DNA from: Halopseudomonas xinjiangensis
GTDB lineage: Bacteria > Pseudomonadota > Gammaproteobacteria > Pseudomonadales > Pseudomonadaceae
Assembly: GCA_011050525.1 (NCBI GenBank)
Contig: DRFO01000014.1
Span: 1-64,000 of the forward strand
Length of the DNA stretch: 64,000 nt
Direction: 5' to 3'
Part shown: positions 56,413 through 64,000 of the stretch, one piece after another
How the letters are laid out: the number at the start of each line of letters is the position of its first letter
Position numbering within the stretch: the first letter of the stretch is position 1
The notes under the pieces: generated by a model
Told to the model about the DNA's origin: nothing
The model's database searches: none
Seen by the model: only the letters and a program-made list of their open reading frames with translations
Position numbers and translations under genes: made by a program

Positions 56413-57819
56413 ATGCAACCCCAAGCCGGAGCGGATACTGTGGCCCTTGCTGCGCCAGTCAGTGTCCAGGAAGCTGAGGCATTTCTTGCCGAGCATCCGG
56501 AAATCCATTTTATCGATCTTCTCATCGCCGACATGAACGGTATAGTCCGCGGCAAACGCATCGATCGCTCAGCTTTGCTGAAGGCTTTCGAAAAGGGCAT
56601 AGCACTGCCGGCCTCGATCTTCGCGCTGAATATCCAGGGAACCACTGTCGAAGAGACAGGGCTGGGCCTGGAAATAGGCGACGCTGATAGGATCTGCCTG
56701 CCGATACCCGGTACCCTTTATATAGAACCCTGGCAAAAGCGTCCTACAGGTCAGTTGCTAATGACCATGTATGAACTGGACCGCAAGACACCGTTCTTTG
56801 CAGACCCGCGCTATGTGCTGCAACGCATCGTCAAGCGTTTCAGCGAGCTGGGCTTGAAGCCGGTCTCGGCCTTCGAGCTGGAGTTCTACCTGATTGATCA
56901 GGAAAACATCACCGGCCGGCCGCAGCCGCCGCGGTCACCCATGTCAGGCAAGCGCCCGAATTCGGTGCAGGTCTATTCCATGGATGATCTGGACGAATAC
57001 GCCGAGTTTCTCCAGGACGTCATCGAAGCTGCCCATGAGCAGGGCATCCCCGCTGACGCCATTGTGGCCGAATCCGCGCCAGGTCAGTTTGAGGTCAATC
57101 TGCATCACGTCGATGATCCGGTAGTGGCCTGTGATTATAACGTGCTGCTCAAACGCGTGATCAAGAACGTCGCCTATGACCATGAAATGGACACCACTTT
57201 CATGGCCAAGCCTTACTACGATCAGGCCGGTAACGGCATGCATGTGCATATAAGCCTGGTAGATGAGAATGGCGTCAATATCTTTTCGCCTAACCCCGAC
57301 GGCAGCCTGAGTGACACCCTTCGCTGGTCGATCGGTGGTCTGCTCAAAACACTCCCCGAATATATGGCGTTCCTCTGCCCGAACGTCAACTCCTACCGGC
57401 GCTTCAGCCCCAGCTTCTTTGTGCCCTGCGCGCCAACCTGGGGTATCGACAACCGTACGGTGGCGGTTCGCGTCCCGGGCGGCGATCCGGAATCCATGCG
57501 CATCGAGCATCGTCTGGCTGGCGCTGATGCCAATCCGTACCTGCTGATGGCTGCGCTGCTATCGGCGATCCACTACGGCATCACCAACAAGATCGAGCCG
57601 CCGGAGATGACCGAAGGCAACGCCTACGATCAACACGAGGCCTCACTGCCGACCAACCTGCGCGACGCCCTGCGTTTGCTGGAGCACTCGGAGGTCATGA
57701 AGGAATACATCGGCGAGGAGTATCTGGACGTTTTTGTGCTGTGCAAGGAAAGCGAGCAGGAAGAGTTCGAAAGAACCATCTCCGATCTGGAGTATATGTG
57801 GTACCTGCATACGGTGTGA
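56413..57819 (+). CDS. spuI: Gamma-glutamylpolyamine synthetase SpuI (glutamine synthetase family)
   Basis: A 468-residue glutamine synthetase homologue divergent from spuA, matching the position of spuI (PA0296). Active-site elements are visible: VSAFELEFYLIDQ, ESAPGQFEVNLHHVDDP, TFMAKPYYDQAGNGMHVHISL, and GADANPYLLMAALLSAIHYG. It ligates glutamate to putrescine or a related amine for the gamma-glutamyl pathway, complementing SpuB. An AGGTGA site precedes the ATG at 56413. A hairpin with a T-run follows. Confidence 0.9.
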   Translation: MQPQAGADTVALAAPVSVQEAEAFLAEHPEIHFIDLLIADMNGIVRGKRIDRSALLKAFEKGIALPASIFALNIQGTTVEETGLGLEIGDADRICLPIPGTLYIEPWQKRPTGQLLMTMYELDRKTPFFADPRYVLQRIVKRFSELGLKPVSAFELEFYLIDQENITGRPQPPRSPMSGKRPNSVQVYSMDDLDEYAEFLQDVIEAAHEQGIPADAIVAESAPGQFEVNLHHVDDPVVACDYNVLLKRVIKNVAYDHEMDTTFMAKPYYDQAGNGMHVHISLVDENGVNIFSPNPDGSLSDTLRWSIGGLLKTLPEYMAFLCPNVNSYRRFSPSFFVPCAPTWGIDNRTVAVRVPGGDPESMRIEHRLAGADANPYLLMAALLSAIHYGITNKIEPPEMTEGNAYDQHEASLPTNLRDALRLLEHSEVMKEYIGEEYLDVFVLCKESEQEEFERTISDLEYMWYLHTV

Positions 57820-57843
57820 GGTGTAGCCGGTTCGGAAATGCCG

Positions 57844-57868
57844 AATCCCGCTCTTGTGGCGGGATTTT
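57844..57868 (+). terminator. Intrinsic terminator after spuI
   Basis: AATCCCGC (57844-57851) pairs perfectly with GCGGGATT (57859-57866) across a seven-base loop, and the stem runs into TTTT (57865-57868). It lies 25 bp after the spuI stop. This is the most convincing intrinsic terminator in the window. Confidence 0.8.
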
Positions 57869-58399
57869 GCTATCTGGATTCAGATCTCTCTTATGGGCCT
57901 ATTCCAGGCGCGCAGCCAAGGCATGCCGCAACTCGGCTTTACTCAGAAAATCAGAACCGATCTGTATAACAGAGGCGCCTTTTGCTACAAGAAATACAAA
58001 TGCGCCTTTGGTTTTTTCCATTCAATGCCATCTGAAGCCCGTCACCATCGATATTTTCCTCGAGATGAATGGCCTGAGTTGGTCTGATATCGATCAGGAC
58101 TAGCCTTGTCTGGGCGGGATGCTGAACAGCGTACCATGACTTCTATGCAAGCGTTTGCTGAGGCCTCGAGAGCAACTGAGGGGGGAGTTCCCTCGGCTGA
58201 ACCAAGCGTGTAGACCGTCCATCTTCGCCTTGCCTGGAGATAAAAGGCCCAGGCAACTCCGTTGATCGGTTTCTGATTATTTTGTGTTCAAACGAGACCT
58301 GTCTCACAACGTCGGCCTCTAGTGCTGGCGCGGTGGCATCAGGGCTGGATAATCCGCCGCATTGGGTTGTTCAGTAGTTTGTCCACGGAAGGATCACCG
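57869..58399. other. Intergenic region of about 530 bp before the two-partner secretion genes
   Basis: I see no convincing gene: short open frames here lack ribosome sites and known motifs. AGGCGC (57973-57978) and GCGCCT (58002-58007) can pair across a 23-base loop, and a run of Ts follows at 58012-58017, giving a second weak terminator-like structure. The promoter of the secretion operon is probably within 58080-58390, but no boxes can be fixed. The lower GC content suggests the start of an accessory region. Confidence 0.4.
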
Positions 58400-60082
58400 A
58401 TGCGCTCGTCAGCAGTCGTGTTTGCATTTTGCCTGTGTTTTCCCCTTTTCTCCCTCGCCCAGACACCCGGCGATCTTGATCTGATCCGTGAGCGTCAGGA
58501 GCGCCTGCTTGAAGAGCAGCAGCGCCGTCTTGAGGAGCTGCGCAACCTGCCTGGCGAAACGCCTGATCTGGAGCCCGCCCCGGATGGGGATGAGCTGCGC
58601 TGTTTTGACATTCAGCGCATTCGCCTTGAGGGCGCAACTCTAATCAACCCGGCCAGGCAACAAGAGTTGCTGGCACCTTTCATAGGTCGCTGTCTGGGTA
58701 CCAGCCAGTTGAATGACGTACTCAAGGCGGTTACTGCGTTTTACCTTGATCGCGGCTACGTGACCACCCGGGCGTACCTGCCGCAACAGGATCTGAGCGA
58801 CGGTGAGCTGAACGTGCTGGTTGTGGAGGGACGGCTCGAAGGCCTGGACAGCTCCGCCCTGGCTTCTGACCGGGAACTGGCGATGGGCTTTCCCGGGCGT
58901 CCTGGCGAGTTGCTCAATTTACGGGAAGTTGAACAATTGGTTGATCAACTGGCCCGTCTGCCATCCCGCCAGGTGCAACTCGAATTACTACCCGGAGAGG
59001 AGGTAGGCGGTAGTCGGGTTCAGCTCAAGGGCGAGCGCAGCAAGCCGTGGCACGTATCGCTTGGCCGTCATAACGACGGCCAGCGCAGCACCGGCGAACA
59101 GCAGTGGGATGCGTCACTGGTCTGGGATAGTCCGCTTGGGCTTGCCGATCAATTGCGTGTGCAGGGCGGCAAAGACGCAGTCAGTGATTACTGGCGTCAT
59201 TCAGCCAGCCAGAGCCTGTTCTATAACGTCCCGTATGGTTGGTGGACGTTTGACTACAGCTATAGCCAAAGCTATTACCGCACGCTCAACCAGGCGTCCG
59301 GGTTTTCTTTTGTTGCTGACGGTGAGAGCAAGCGCCATCAACTCAGCGTAGAACGCGTGATGCACCGCGACAGCGTTGGCAAAAGTGCGCTCCGAGCCGG
59401 ACTGGCGCATCTGCGCACCCGCAACTATATCGAAAGCTCCTTGCTCGAAGGTTCCAGCAACCGCCTCAGCGAGCTGCAACTGGGCGCTAACCATGGCCGG
59501 CGAATAGGCAACGCCTTCGTTAACCTGGATCTGGGCTGGCAGCGGGGTATCGGCGCTTTCGATGCTCAGCGCGCCGGCAGCCCCAGAGGCAGTGATCCGG
59601 TTGCGCGTTATAACAAGTACAGCCTCACCGGCAGTTATCTGCAGCCATTCAGCTGGTTGGGCGAATCTTTCAGTATCGACAGCCTGGTCAACGGGCAGCG
59701 CAGCGAAGACGTTCTCTTTGGCCCGCAGCGCATCAGCCTTGGCGGTCTGGCCTCCGTGCGCGGCTTCAAGGAACAATCTCTATCGGGGGACAGTGGCGTT
59801 TACTGGCGCAGCAACCTGCGTTGGCGCCGCGCCGTCACCGCTCCAGCGGTCTCGCCATGGCTCCAGGAGTACGGGGTCGCCATCGGCTATGACCTCGGCG
59901 TCATAAGCGCCACATCTTACAACGCCGGCCAGCGCGGACGGCTCAGCGGCAATGCGCTGGAATTCTCGGCGCGCGGCAAACATCTGGCGGCCAGCGTGAC
60001 GCTGGCCCGTTCCTTGTCGCGCCCGGATGCGATAGGCCGCGATGAGCACCCGATCTACTTCCGTCTCAGTCTGTTCTTCTGA
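58400..60082 (+). CDS. TpsB/ShlB/CdiB-type outer-membrane transporter
   Basis: A 560-residue two-partner secretion transporter with a signal peptide (cleavage near SLA-QT), an N-terminal coiled helix with Glu/Arg-rich repeats (LEEQQRRLEELRN), two POTRA domains (CFDIQRIRLEGATLINP and the YVTTRAYLPQQDLSDGELNVLVVEGRLEG stretch) and a 16-strand barrel ending in PIYFRLSLFF with the terminal Phe. It exports the partner exoprotein encoded 14 bp downstream. The ATG at 58400 has a GGAAGGA site; the frame extends 26 codons upstream. The best family match is the ShlB/FhaC/CdiB group. Confidence 0.93.
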   Translation: MRSSAVVFAFCLCFPLFSLAQTPGDLDLIRERQERLLEEQQRRLEELRNLPGETPDLEPAPDGDELRCFDIQRIRLEGATLINPARQQELLAPFIGRCLGTSQLNDVLKAVTAFYLDRGYVTTRAYLPQQDLSDGELNVLVVEGRLEGLDSSALASDRELAMGFPGRPGELLNLREVEQLVDQLARLPSRQVQLELLPGEEVGGSRVQLKGERSKPWHVSLGRHNDGQRSTGEQQWDASLVWDSPLGLADQLRVQGGKDAVSDYWRHSASQSLFYNVPYGWWTFDYSYSQSYYRTLNQASGFSFVADGESKRHQLSVERVMHRDSVGKSALRAGLAHLRTRNYIESSLLEGSSNRLSELQLGANHGRRIGNAFVNLDLGWQRGIGAFDAQRAGSPRGSDPVARYNKYSLTGSYLQPFSWLGESFSIDSLVNGQRSEDVLFGPQRISLGGLASVRGFKEQSLSGDSGVYWRSNLRWRRAVTAPAVSPWLQEYGVAIGYDLGVISATSYNAGQRGRLSGNALEFSARGKHLAASVTLARSLSRPDAIGRDEHPIYFRLSLFF

Positions 60083-60096
60083 TGTCTTCTTCAGGG

Positions 60097-63000
60097 ATGA
60101 ATACCATGGATACGCGCAGCCCGCTGTTCAAGAACGTCGCCACCGTGCTGGTGGGGATCCTGTTCGCCAACCCGGTCGTCAGTCTGGCGGCCGATCTGGC
60201 TCTGGATGCCGCCGCGAACAGTAACACCAGCTTGGGTCAGGCCGGCAACGGTGTGCCGATAGTGAATATCGCCACGCCCAACGGCAGCGGCCTGTCGCAC
60301 AATAAATTTACCGACTATAACGTCAACCAGCAGGGGCTGATTCTCAACAACGCCACCAGCGCCGCACAAAGCACCCAGTTGGGCGGCATCATCCTCGGCA
60401 ACAGCAATCTCAAGCAGGGTGCCGCCGGGCTGATTCTCAACGAGATCACTGGCTCGAACCCCAGCCATCTGCGCGGCTATACCGAAGTCGCCGGGCAGTC
60501 CGCTGGCGTCATCGTCGCCAACCCGCACGGCATTGCCTGTGACGGCTGTGGCTTTATCAATATGCCCCGGGTCACGCTCAGTACTGGCACACCGATTATC
60601 GATCAGGGCGCATTGCGATCCTTGGATGTAAACGGCGGCGAAATCCTTATCCACGGTGCGGGCCTCAATGCCACCAACGTCGATCAGTTCGACCTTATTA
60701 CCCGTAGCGCACGCATCAATGCCGACCTGCATGCTAACCAGCTGAATATCGTCACCGGCCGCAATGTGGTTGATGCCGATACCCTTACCGCCACCGCCAA
60801 AGCCAATGACGGCAGCGACCAACCCTTGCTGGCTCTGGACAGCTCGGCACTCGGTGGCATGTATGCCGGTGCGATTCGTCTGGTTGGAACCGAACAAGGC
60901 GTCGGCGTGCGACTGGCGGGTGACCTGGCCGCGCATGCTGGGGATATACAGATTGATGCCAACGGGCAACTGACGTTGTCCAATACCGCCGCGGCGGGAA
61001 ACCTGCGTATCAGCGCAGACAATGCAGAGCTGACCGGTAATACCTACGCTGGCGGTGACGTCGATATTCTTAGCAGCCAGACGCTGGTTAATCAGCAGAG
61101 CCTGGCCGCCGCCGGGAACATTACCGTTGAAGGCCAGCAGATCATCAACCAGGGTGTGATCGACGCGGGCATCAAGTCCGATAACAGCCGCAACGCCGAG
61201 GCCGGCCTCAGCCTGACCGGCCAAACTGTAAGCAACAGCGGTACGCTTATCGCCACCCGCGAGCTGAGCGTGCAGGCAGACGAGCTAATTAACAGCGAAA
61301 CGGGTCTGATCGCCAGCCTGGGAAACATCACACTCGAAGCCTCCCGGGTCGACAACCGCGGCGGTGAAATGTCCAGTGCCCAGGCTCTGAGCCTCACCGC
61401 CGAGCACCTGGACAACAGTCAGGCCGGCCAGTTGATTGCCGGCGAGACGCTGTCCATCGGAGCGACTCATACTGATAACAGCCAGAACGGCCTGATCTCC
61501 GGTTGGCAGGGTGTTGTCGTCACCGGCGAGACGCTAAACAACAGCCAGGGCGGCACGCTGTCCAGCCGCGATGGCGGTCTTGATCTCACTTTTAACGCAG
61601 AGCTAAACAACAGCGGGCAGGGCGCATTGGTCAGCTCCGGTGACCAGACAATCCGCGCGGACAGCCTCGATAACCGCACCCAGGGCATTGTGTCCAGCGA
61701 AGCCGATATCGATCTACAGCTGAGCGGAACTCTCAGCAACCAGGACGCTGGCCTGATCAGTGCCGCCGCTAACCTGACTATTTCTGCGGATGCGATGCAA
61801 AACCAGGGCGGCCAGGTCGGCTCTGGCGGGACGCTGCTGCTCACCGGTACCAGCCTCGACAATCACGCTGGTCAAATGACCAGTTCGGGCGCATTGACGC
61901 TAGCGCTTACCGGGACGCTATTGAACCGTGAAGGCCACCTGGTCGGCACCGGCCCGCTACGCATCGATGCGCAGCACCTGGACAATCGCAATGGTTACCT
62001 TGCCAGCCAGAGCTTGCTCAGCTTGTTCGGCGTTAGTCTGACCAACGCAGGCGGCACCCTGGCCGCCGGAGAGGCGCTCGATATCACCCTGTCCGGTGCG
62101 CTGGACAACCGCAACGAGGGCCTGATCTTCAGTCAGAACGATACCCTTTCGCTCACCGCAGGCAGTTTAGACAATGACCTGGGTGCACTGCAAAGCCAGG
62201 GTGCGCTAAGCATTTCCACGGTCAATACCCTGAGCAACCGTGGCGGCAAAGCCATTGCCCAACAAGGCAACATCACCTTGAATGCCGCGCATATCGACAA
62301 CAGCACCGGCGGCCTGCTCAACAGCCTTACTGGCTGGTTGCGGGCCACCACCACCGGTCTGTTCGGCAACCAGGGCGGCACTATTCAGGCGCAGAGCCTG
62401 GCTATCGAGGCGGGTCAGTTCGACAACGTTGGCGGGCATCTGTCTGCCATCGAAGGCGACAGCCGCCTCGTCACCGGCGCCTTCGTCAATCAGGGTGGCG
62501 GGCTGTTTGCGCGGCAGGGGTTGTACTTGGACGCGAGCAGTCTGGATAACCATAGTGGCCGCATCGGTGCGCAGGTGATGGACTTTAGCCTGGCCGGGGC
62601 GCTGACCAATACCTACGGTTTGATTGAAGCCCGCCACTGGCTGGCGATTGCAAGCGACACGCTGAGTAATGCCAACGGCATGATCAGAGCGCTGGGCAAC
62701 GAGGGTCAAAGCCGTCTTCATGCCACCAGCGCGTTCAACAACACTGACGGGCTGATTGAAGCAGGCAATGCCCGGCTGGTGATCTCTGGCAGTAATCTGC
62801 AAAATCTCCGGGGCCTGATCAATCATGCAGGCGATGAAGCGCTGATGGTCAACCTGAATCAGCTGGGACTGGCAGGCGGGGAGTTCATCACCAACGCCCG
62901 TCTTTCGCTCAATGCCGCCAACTGGACTAATACCAGCACGCTGCAAGCGCAAGAGCTTGATCTTAACGTCGATCACTTCGTGCAGAGTGTCAACGGCAAA

Positions 63001-64000
63001 CTGCTGGCACGTGACAGCCTGAGCGCTACCGGCCATACCTGGGCCAATGACGGTGTAATCGTCAGTGACGGTGATCTGGATCTTTCGCTGACAGGGGGCT
63101 ACAGCGGCAACGGTCGGTTGACGAGCGCAGGGGATCTTGCCCTGACTGCGGATGCCTTGCAGCTGGGTGTAACAGCTCGCATTGCAGCAGGCGGCGCAGC
63201 CACCCTTTCCGCTAGCCAGATTACCAACCGCGGACGCATCACTGCGCTGGACAATGTGAGCCTCCACGCCACTACGCTGAATAACCACGGCACCCTGGGC
63301 AGCGCCGCCAACCTTGCGGTGTATGCTCAGACACTCCTAAACCAGAACGGGCTGATCTTCAGCGGTTATAACATGGCGCTGCGGGTTAACCAGTTCACCA
63401 ACACCTACGCGGACGTCTATTCGCTCGGCCAGCTCTCCATTGCACAAGACGATTCAGGCAACCGCAGCGCCTTGATCGAAAACCGTTCAGCCACGCTGGA
63501 AAGTGCAGGCGCGATGAGTATCGCCGCTGACACGCTGAACAACGTACGCGACAACTTTGTTATTGGCCGCCAGCTTGTGTCAGGTAACATTGATATCTAC
63601 TGGGACGACGTCTGTGACGGCCGCGGTTGCGAGTTCTATTTCACCTCGGTAGAACGCCACGAGGACGTCATTACCCAAGATTCGCCCACCGCCTTCATTA
63701 CCTCTGGGGCTGATCTGACGTTTGCCGGGGGAGCCTTCAACAACCTATATAGCACGGTCTCCAGTGCCGGCAATCTGCAGTTAACGGTCGATGTGCTCAA
63801 CAATGTCGGCGCAGCGGGCGGTGAAGACAGTCATCTGCGTTCCGGAGTCTATACCCGTGACCGGCCTATCTACTGGAATTTCATTCAGCAGAAGAACCTG
63901 TACAACAGCTATAGCGACCCCGCTTCCCCTCAATACGATCCCGGCGCGCTGACCCGTGCCGATGTGCTGGCCACAGCGCCTGATGGTGCCTACTACGAAA
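60097..64000 (+). CDS. TpsA/CdiA-like filamentous hemagglutinin exoprotein (3' end beyond window)
   Basis: An open frame runs from the ATG at 60097 to the window end, at least 1301 codons without a stop. After a basic leader and signal region (about residues 1-32) comes a TPS secretion domain with the NPHG motif (142-145) and a CDGC pair (148-151), as in CdiA. From about residue 300 to 1130 there is a long array of about 20-residue filamentous hemagglutinin repeats of the type L-x-N-x-x-G-x-I-x-A. The last 150 visible residues (DNFVIGRQLVSGNIDIYWDD, ITQDSPTAFI, YTRDRPIYWNFIQQKN) match the region that precedes the receptor-binding part in Pseudomonas CdiA proteins. The toxic C-terminus and any immunity gene lie outside. 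Confidence 0.9.
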   Translation, partial: MNTMDTRSPLFKNVATVLVGILFANPVVSLAADLALDAAANSNTSLGQAGNGVPIVNIATPNGSGLSHNKFTDYNVNQQGLILNNATSAAQSTQLGGIILGNSNLKQGAAGLILNEITGSNPSHLRGYTEVAGQSAGVIVANPHGIACDGCGFINMPRVTLSTGTPIIDQGALRSLDVNGGEILIHGAGLNATNVDQFDLITRSARINADLHANQLNIVTGRNVVDADTLTATAKANDGSDQPLLALDSSALGGMYAGAIRLVGTEQGVGVRLAGDLAAHAGDIQIDANGQLTLSNTAAAGNLRISADNAELTGNTYAGGDVDILSSQTLVNQQSLAAAGNITVEGQQIINQGVIDAGIKSDNSRNAEAGLSLTGQTVSNSGTLIATRELSVQADELINSETGLIASLGNITLEASRVDNRGGEMSSAQALSLTAEHLDNSQAGQLIAGETLSIGATHTDNSQNGLISGWQGVVVTGETLNNSQGGTLSSRDGGLDLTFNAELNNSGQGALVSSGDQTIRADSLDNRTQGIVSSEADIDLQLSGTLSNQDAGLISAAANLTISADAMQNQGGQVGSGGTLLLTGTSLDNHAGQMTSSGALTLALTGTLLNREGHLVGTGPLRIDAQHLDNRNGYLASQSLLSLFGVSLTNAGGTLAAGEALDITLSGALDNRNEGLIFSQNDTLSLTAGSLDNDLGALQSQGALSISTVNTLSNRGGKAIAQQGNITLNAAHIDNSTGGLLNSLTGWLRATTTGLFGNQGGTIQAQSLAIEAGQFDNVGGHLSAIEGDSRLVTGAFVNQGGGLFARQGLYLDASSLDNHSGRIGAQVMDFSLAGALTNTYGLIEARHWLAIASDTLSNANGMIRALGNEGQSRLHATSAFNNTDGLIEAGNARLVISGSNLQNLRGLINHAGDEALMVNLNQLGLAGGEFITNARLSLNAANWTNTSTLQAQELDLNVDHFVQSVNGKLLARDSLSATGHTWANDGVIVSDGDLDLSLTGGYSGNGRLTSAGDLALTADALQLGVTARIAAGGAATLSASQITNRGRITALDNVSLHATTLNNHGTLGSAANLAVYAQTLLNQNGLIFSGYNMALRVNQFTNTYADVYSLGQLSIAQDDSGNRSALIENRSATLESAGAMSIAADTLNNVRDNFVIGRQLVSGNIDIYWDDVCDGRGCEFYFTSVERHEDVITQDSPTAFITSGADLTFAGGAFNNLYSTVSSAGNLQLTVDVLNNVGAAGGEDSHLRSGVYTRDRPIYWNFIQQKNLYNSYSDPASPQYDPGALTRADVLATAPDGAYYE

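Noticed and set aside
56217-56645. Minus-strand frame of 142 codons across the spuA-spuI gap and the spuI 5' end
   Set aside because: It overlaps the glutamine synthetase N-terminal coding region and the divergent promoter region, and has no ribosome site or family similarity.
57854-58087. Small open frame (77 codons) between spuI and the secretion genes
   Set aside because: No ribosome site and no recognisable motif; it begins inside the loop region of the spuI terminator.

Overview
The window reads as a chromosomal segment of a gamma-proteobacterium in the Pseudomonas / Halopseudomonas group. This rests on gene content and order remembered from that group: mtgA-DUF423-thiS-thiG-trmB, a FabY-type ketosynthase, the spuABCDEFGH/spuI polyamine locus, the bau beta-alanine genes, kauB, gabDT, the asnO-ngg-peptidase-marR cluster for the osmolyte N-acetylglutaminylglutamine amide (NAGGN), and a subfamily I.1 lipase with its foldase. 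The NAGGN locus suggests an organism exposed to osmotic stress. The DNA is GC-rich and densely coded. I saw no tRNA, rRNA, insertion sequence, integrase or CRISPR array.

Layout. 1-2.1 kb: two unrecognised genes and the tail of a third, with the look of an accessory locus. 2.1-5.2 kb: housekeeping block (mtgA, DUF423, thiS, thiG, trmB). 5.3-8.5 kb: crotonase, glyoxalase I, thioesterase and iron-type alcohol dehydrogenase. 8.6-11.0 kb: ElaB/YqjD-like membrane protein and FabY. 11.2-17.4 kb: bauA-bauC-cupin on the minus strand, divergent from kauB and an MFS transporter. 17.4-19.5 kb: a PqqU/YncD-like TonB-dependent receptor. 19.6-25.2 kb: NAGGN osmolyte genes and a divergent MarR regulator. 25.4-28.2 kb: gabD-gabT. 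28.2-34 kb: phospholipase-D-like protein, the ydbH-ynbE-ydbL envelope set and a DUF3047 protein. 33.8-35.8 kb: lipase and foldase. 36-42 kb: NfeD, stomatin-like protein and an RND pump with its adaptor. 42-47 kb: acyl-CoA synthetase, Ca/Na exchanger, a VC0807-like membrane protein and a class V aminotransferase. 47.2-57.8 kb: the spu locus. 58.4-64 kb: a two-partner secretion pair whose giant exoprotein runs off the window end.

The metabolic theme is diamine and amino-acid nitrogen use. SpuDEFGH import putrescine and spermidine. SpuC or the gamma-glutamyl route (SpuI/SpuB, KauB, SpuA) convert them to GABA. GabT and GabD bring GABA to succinate. BauA and BauC take beta-alanine, a product of the spermidine aminopropyl arm, to acetyl-CoA. 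In P. aeruginosa PAO1 these loci are scattered, as far as I recall; here they lie within about 46 kb.

The best candidates for something less described are the CDI-like TpsB/TpsA pair at the right edge, the unidentified coupled genes at the left edge, several clear palindromes upstream of catabolic genes, the stem-loops placed after both polyamine-binding-protein genes, and a shared tryptophan in the ligand pocket of both binding proteins.
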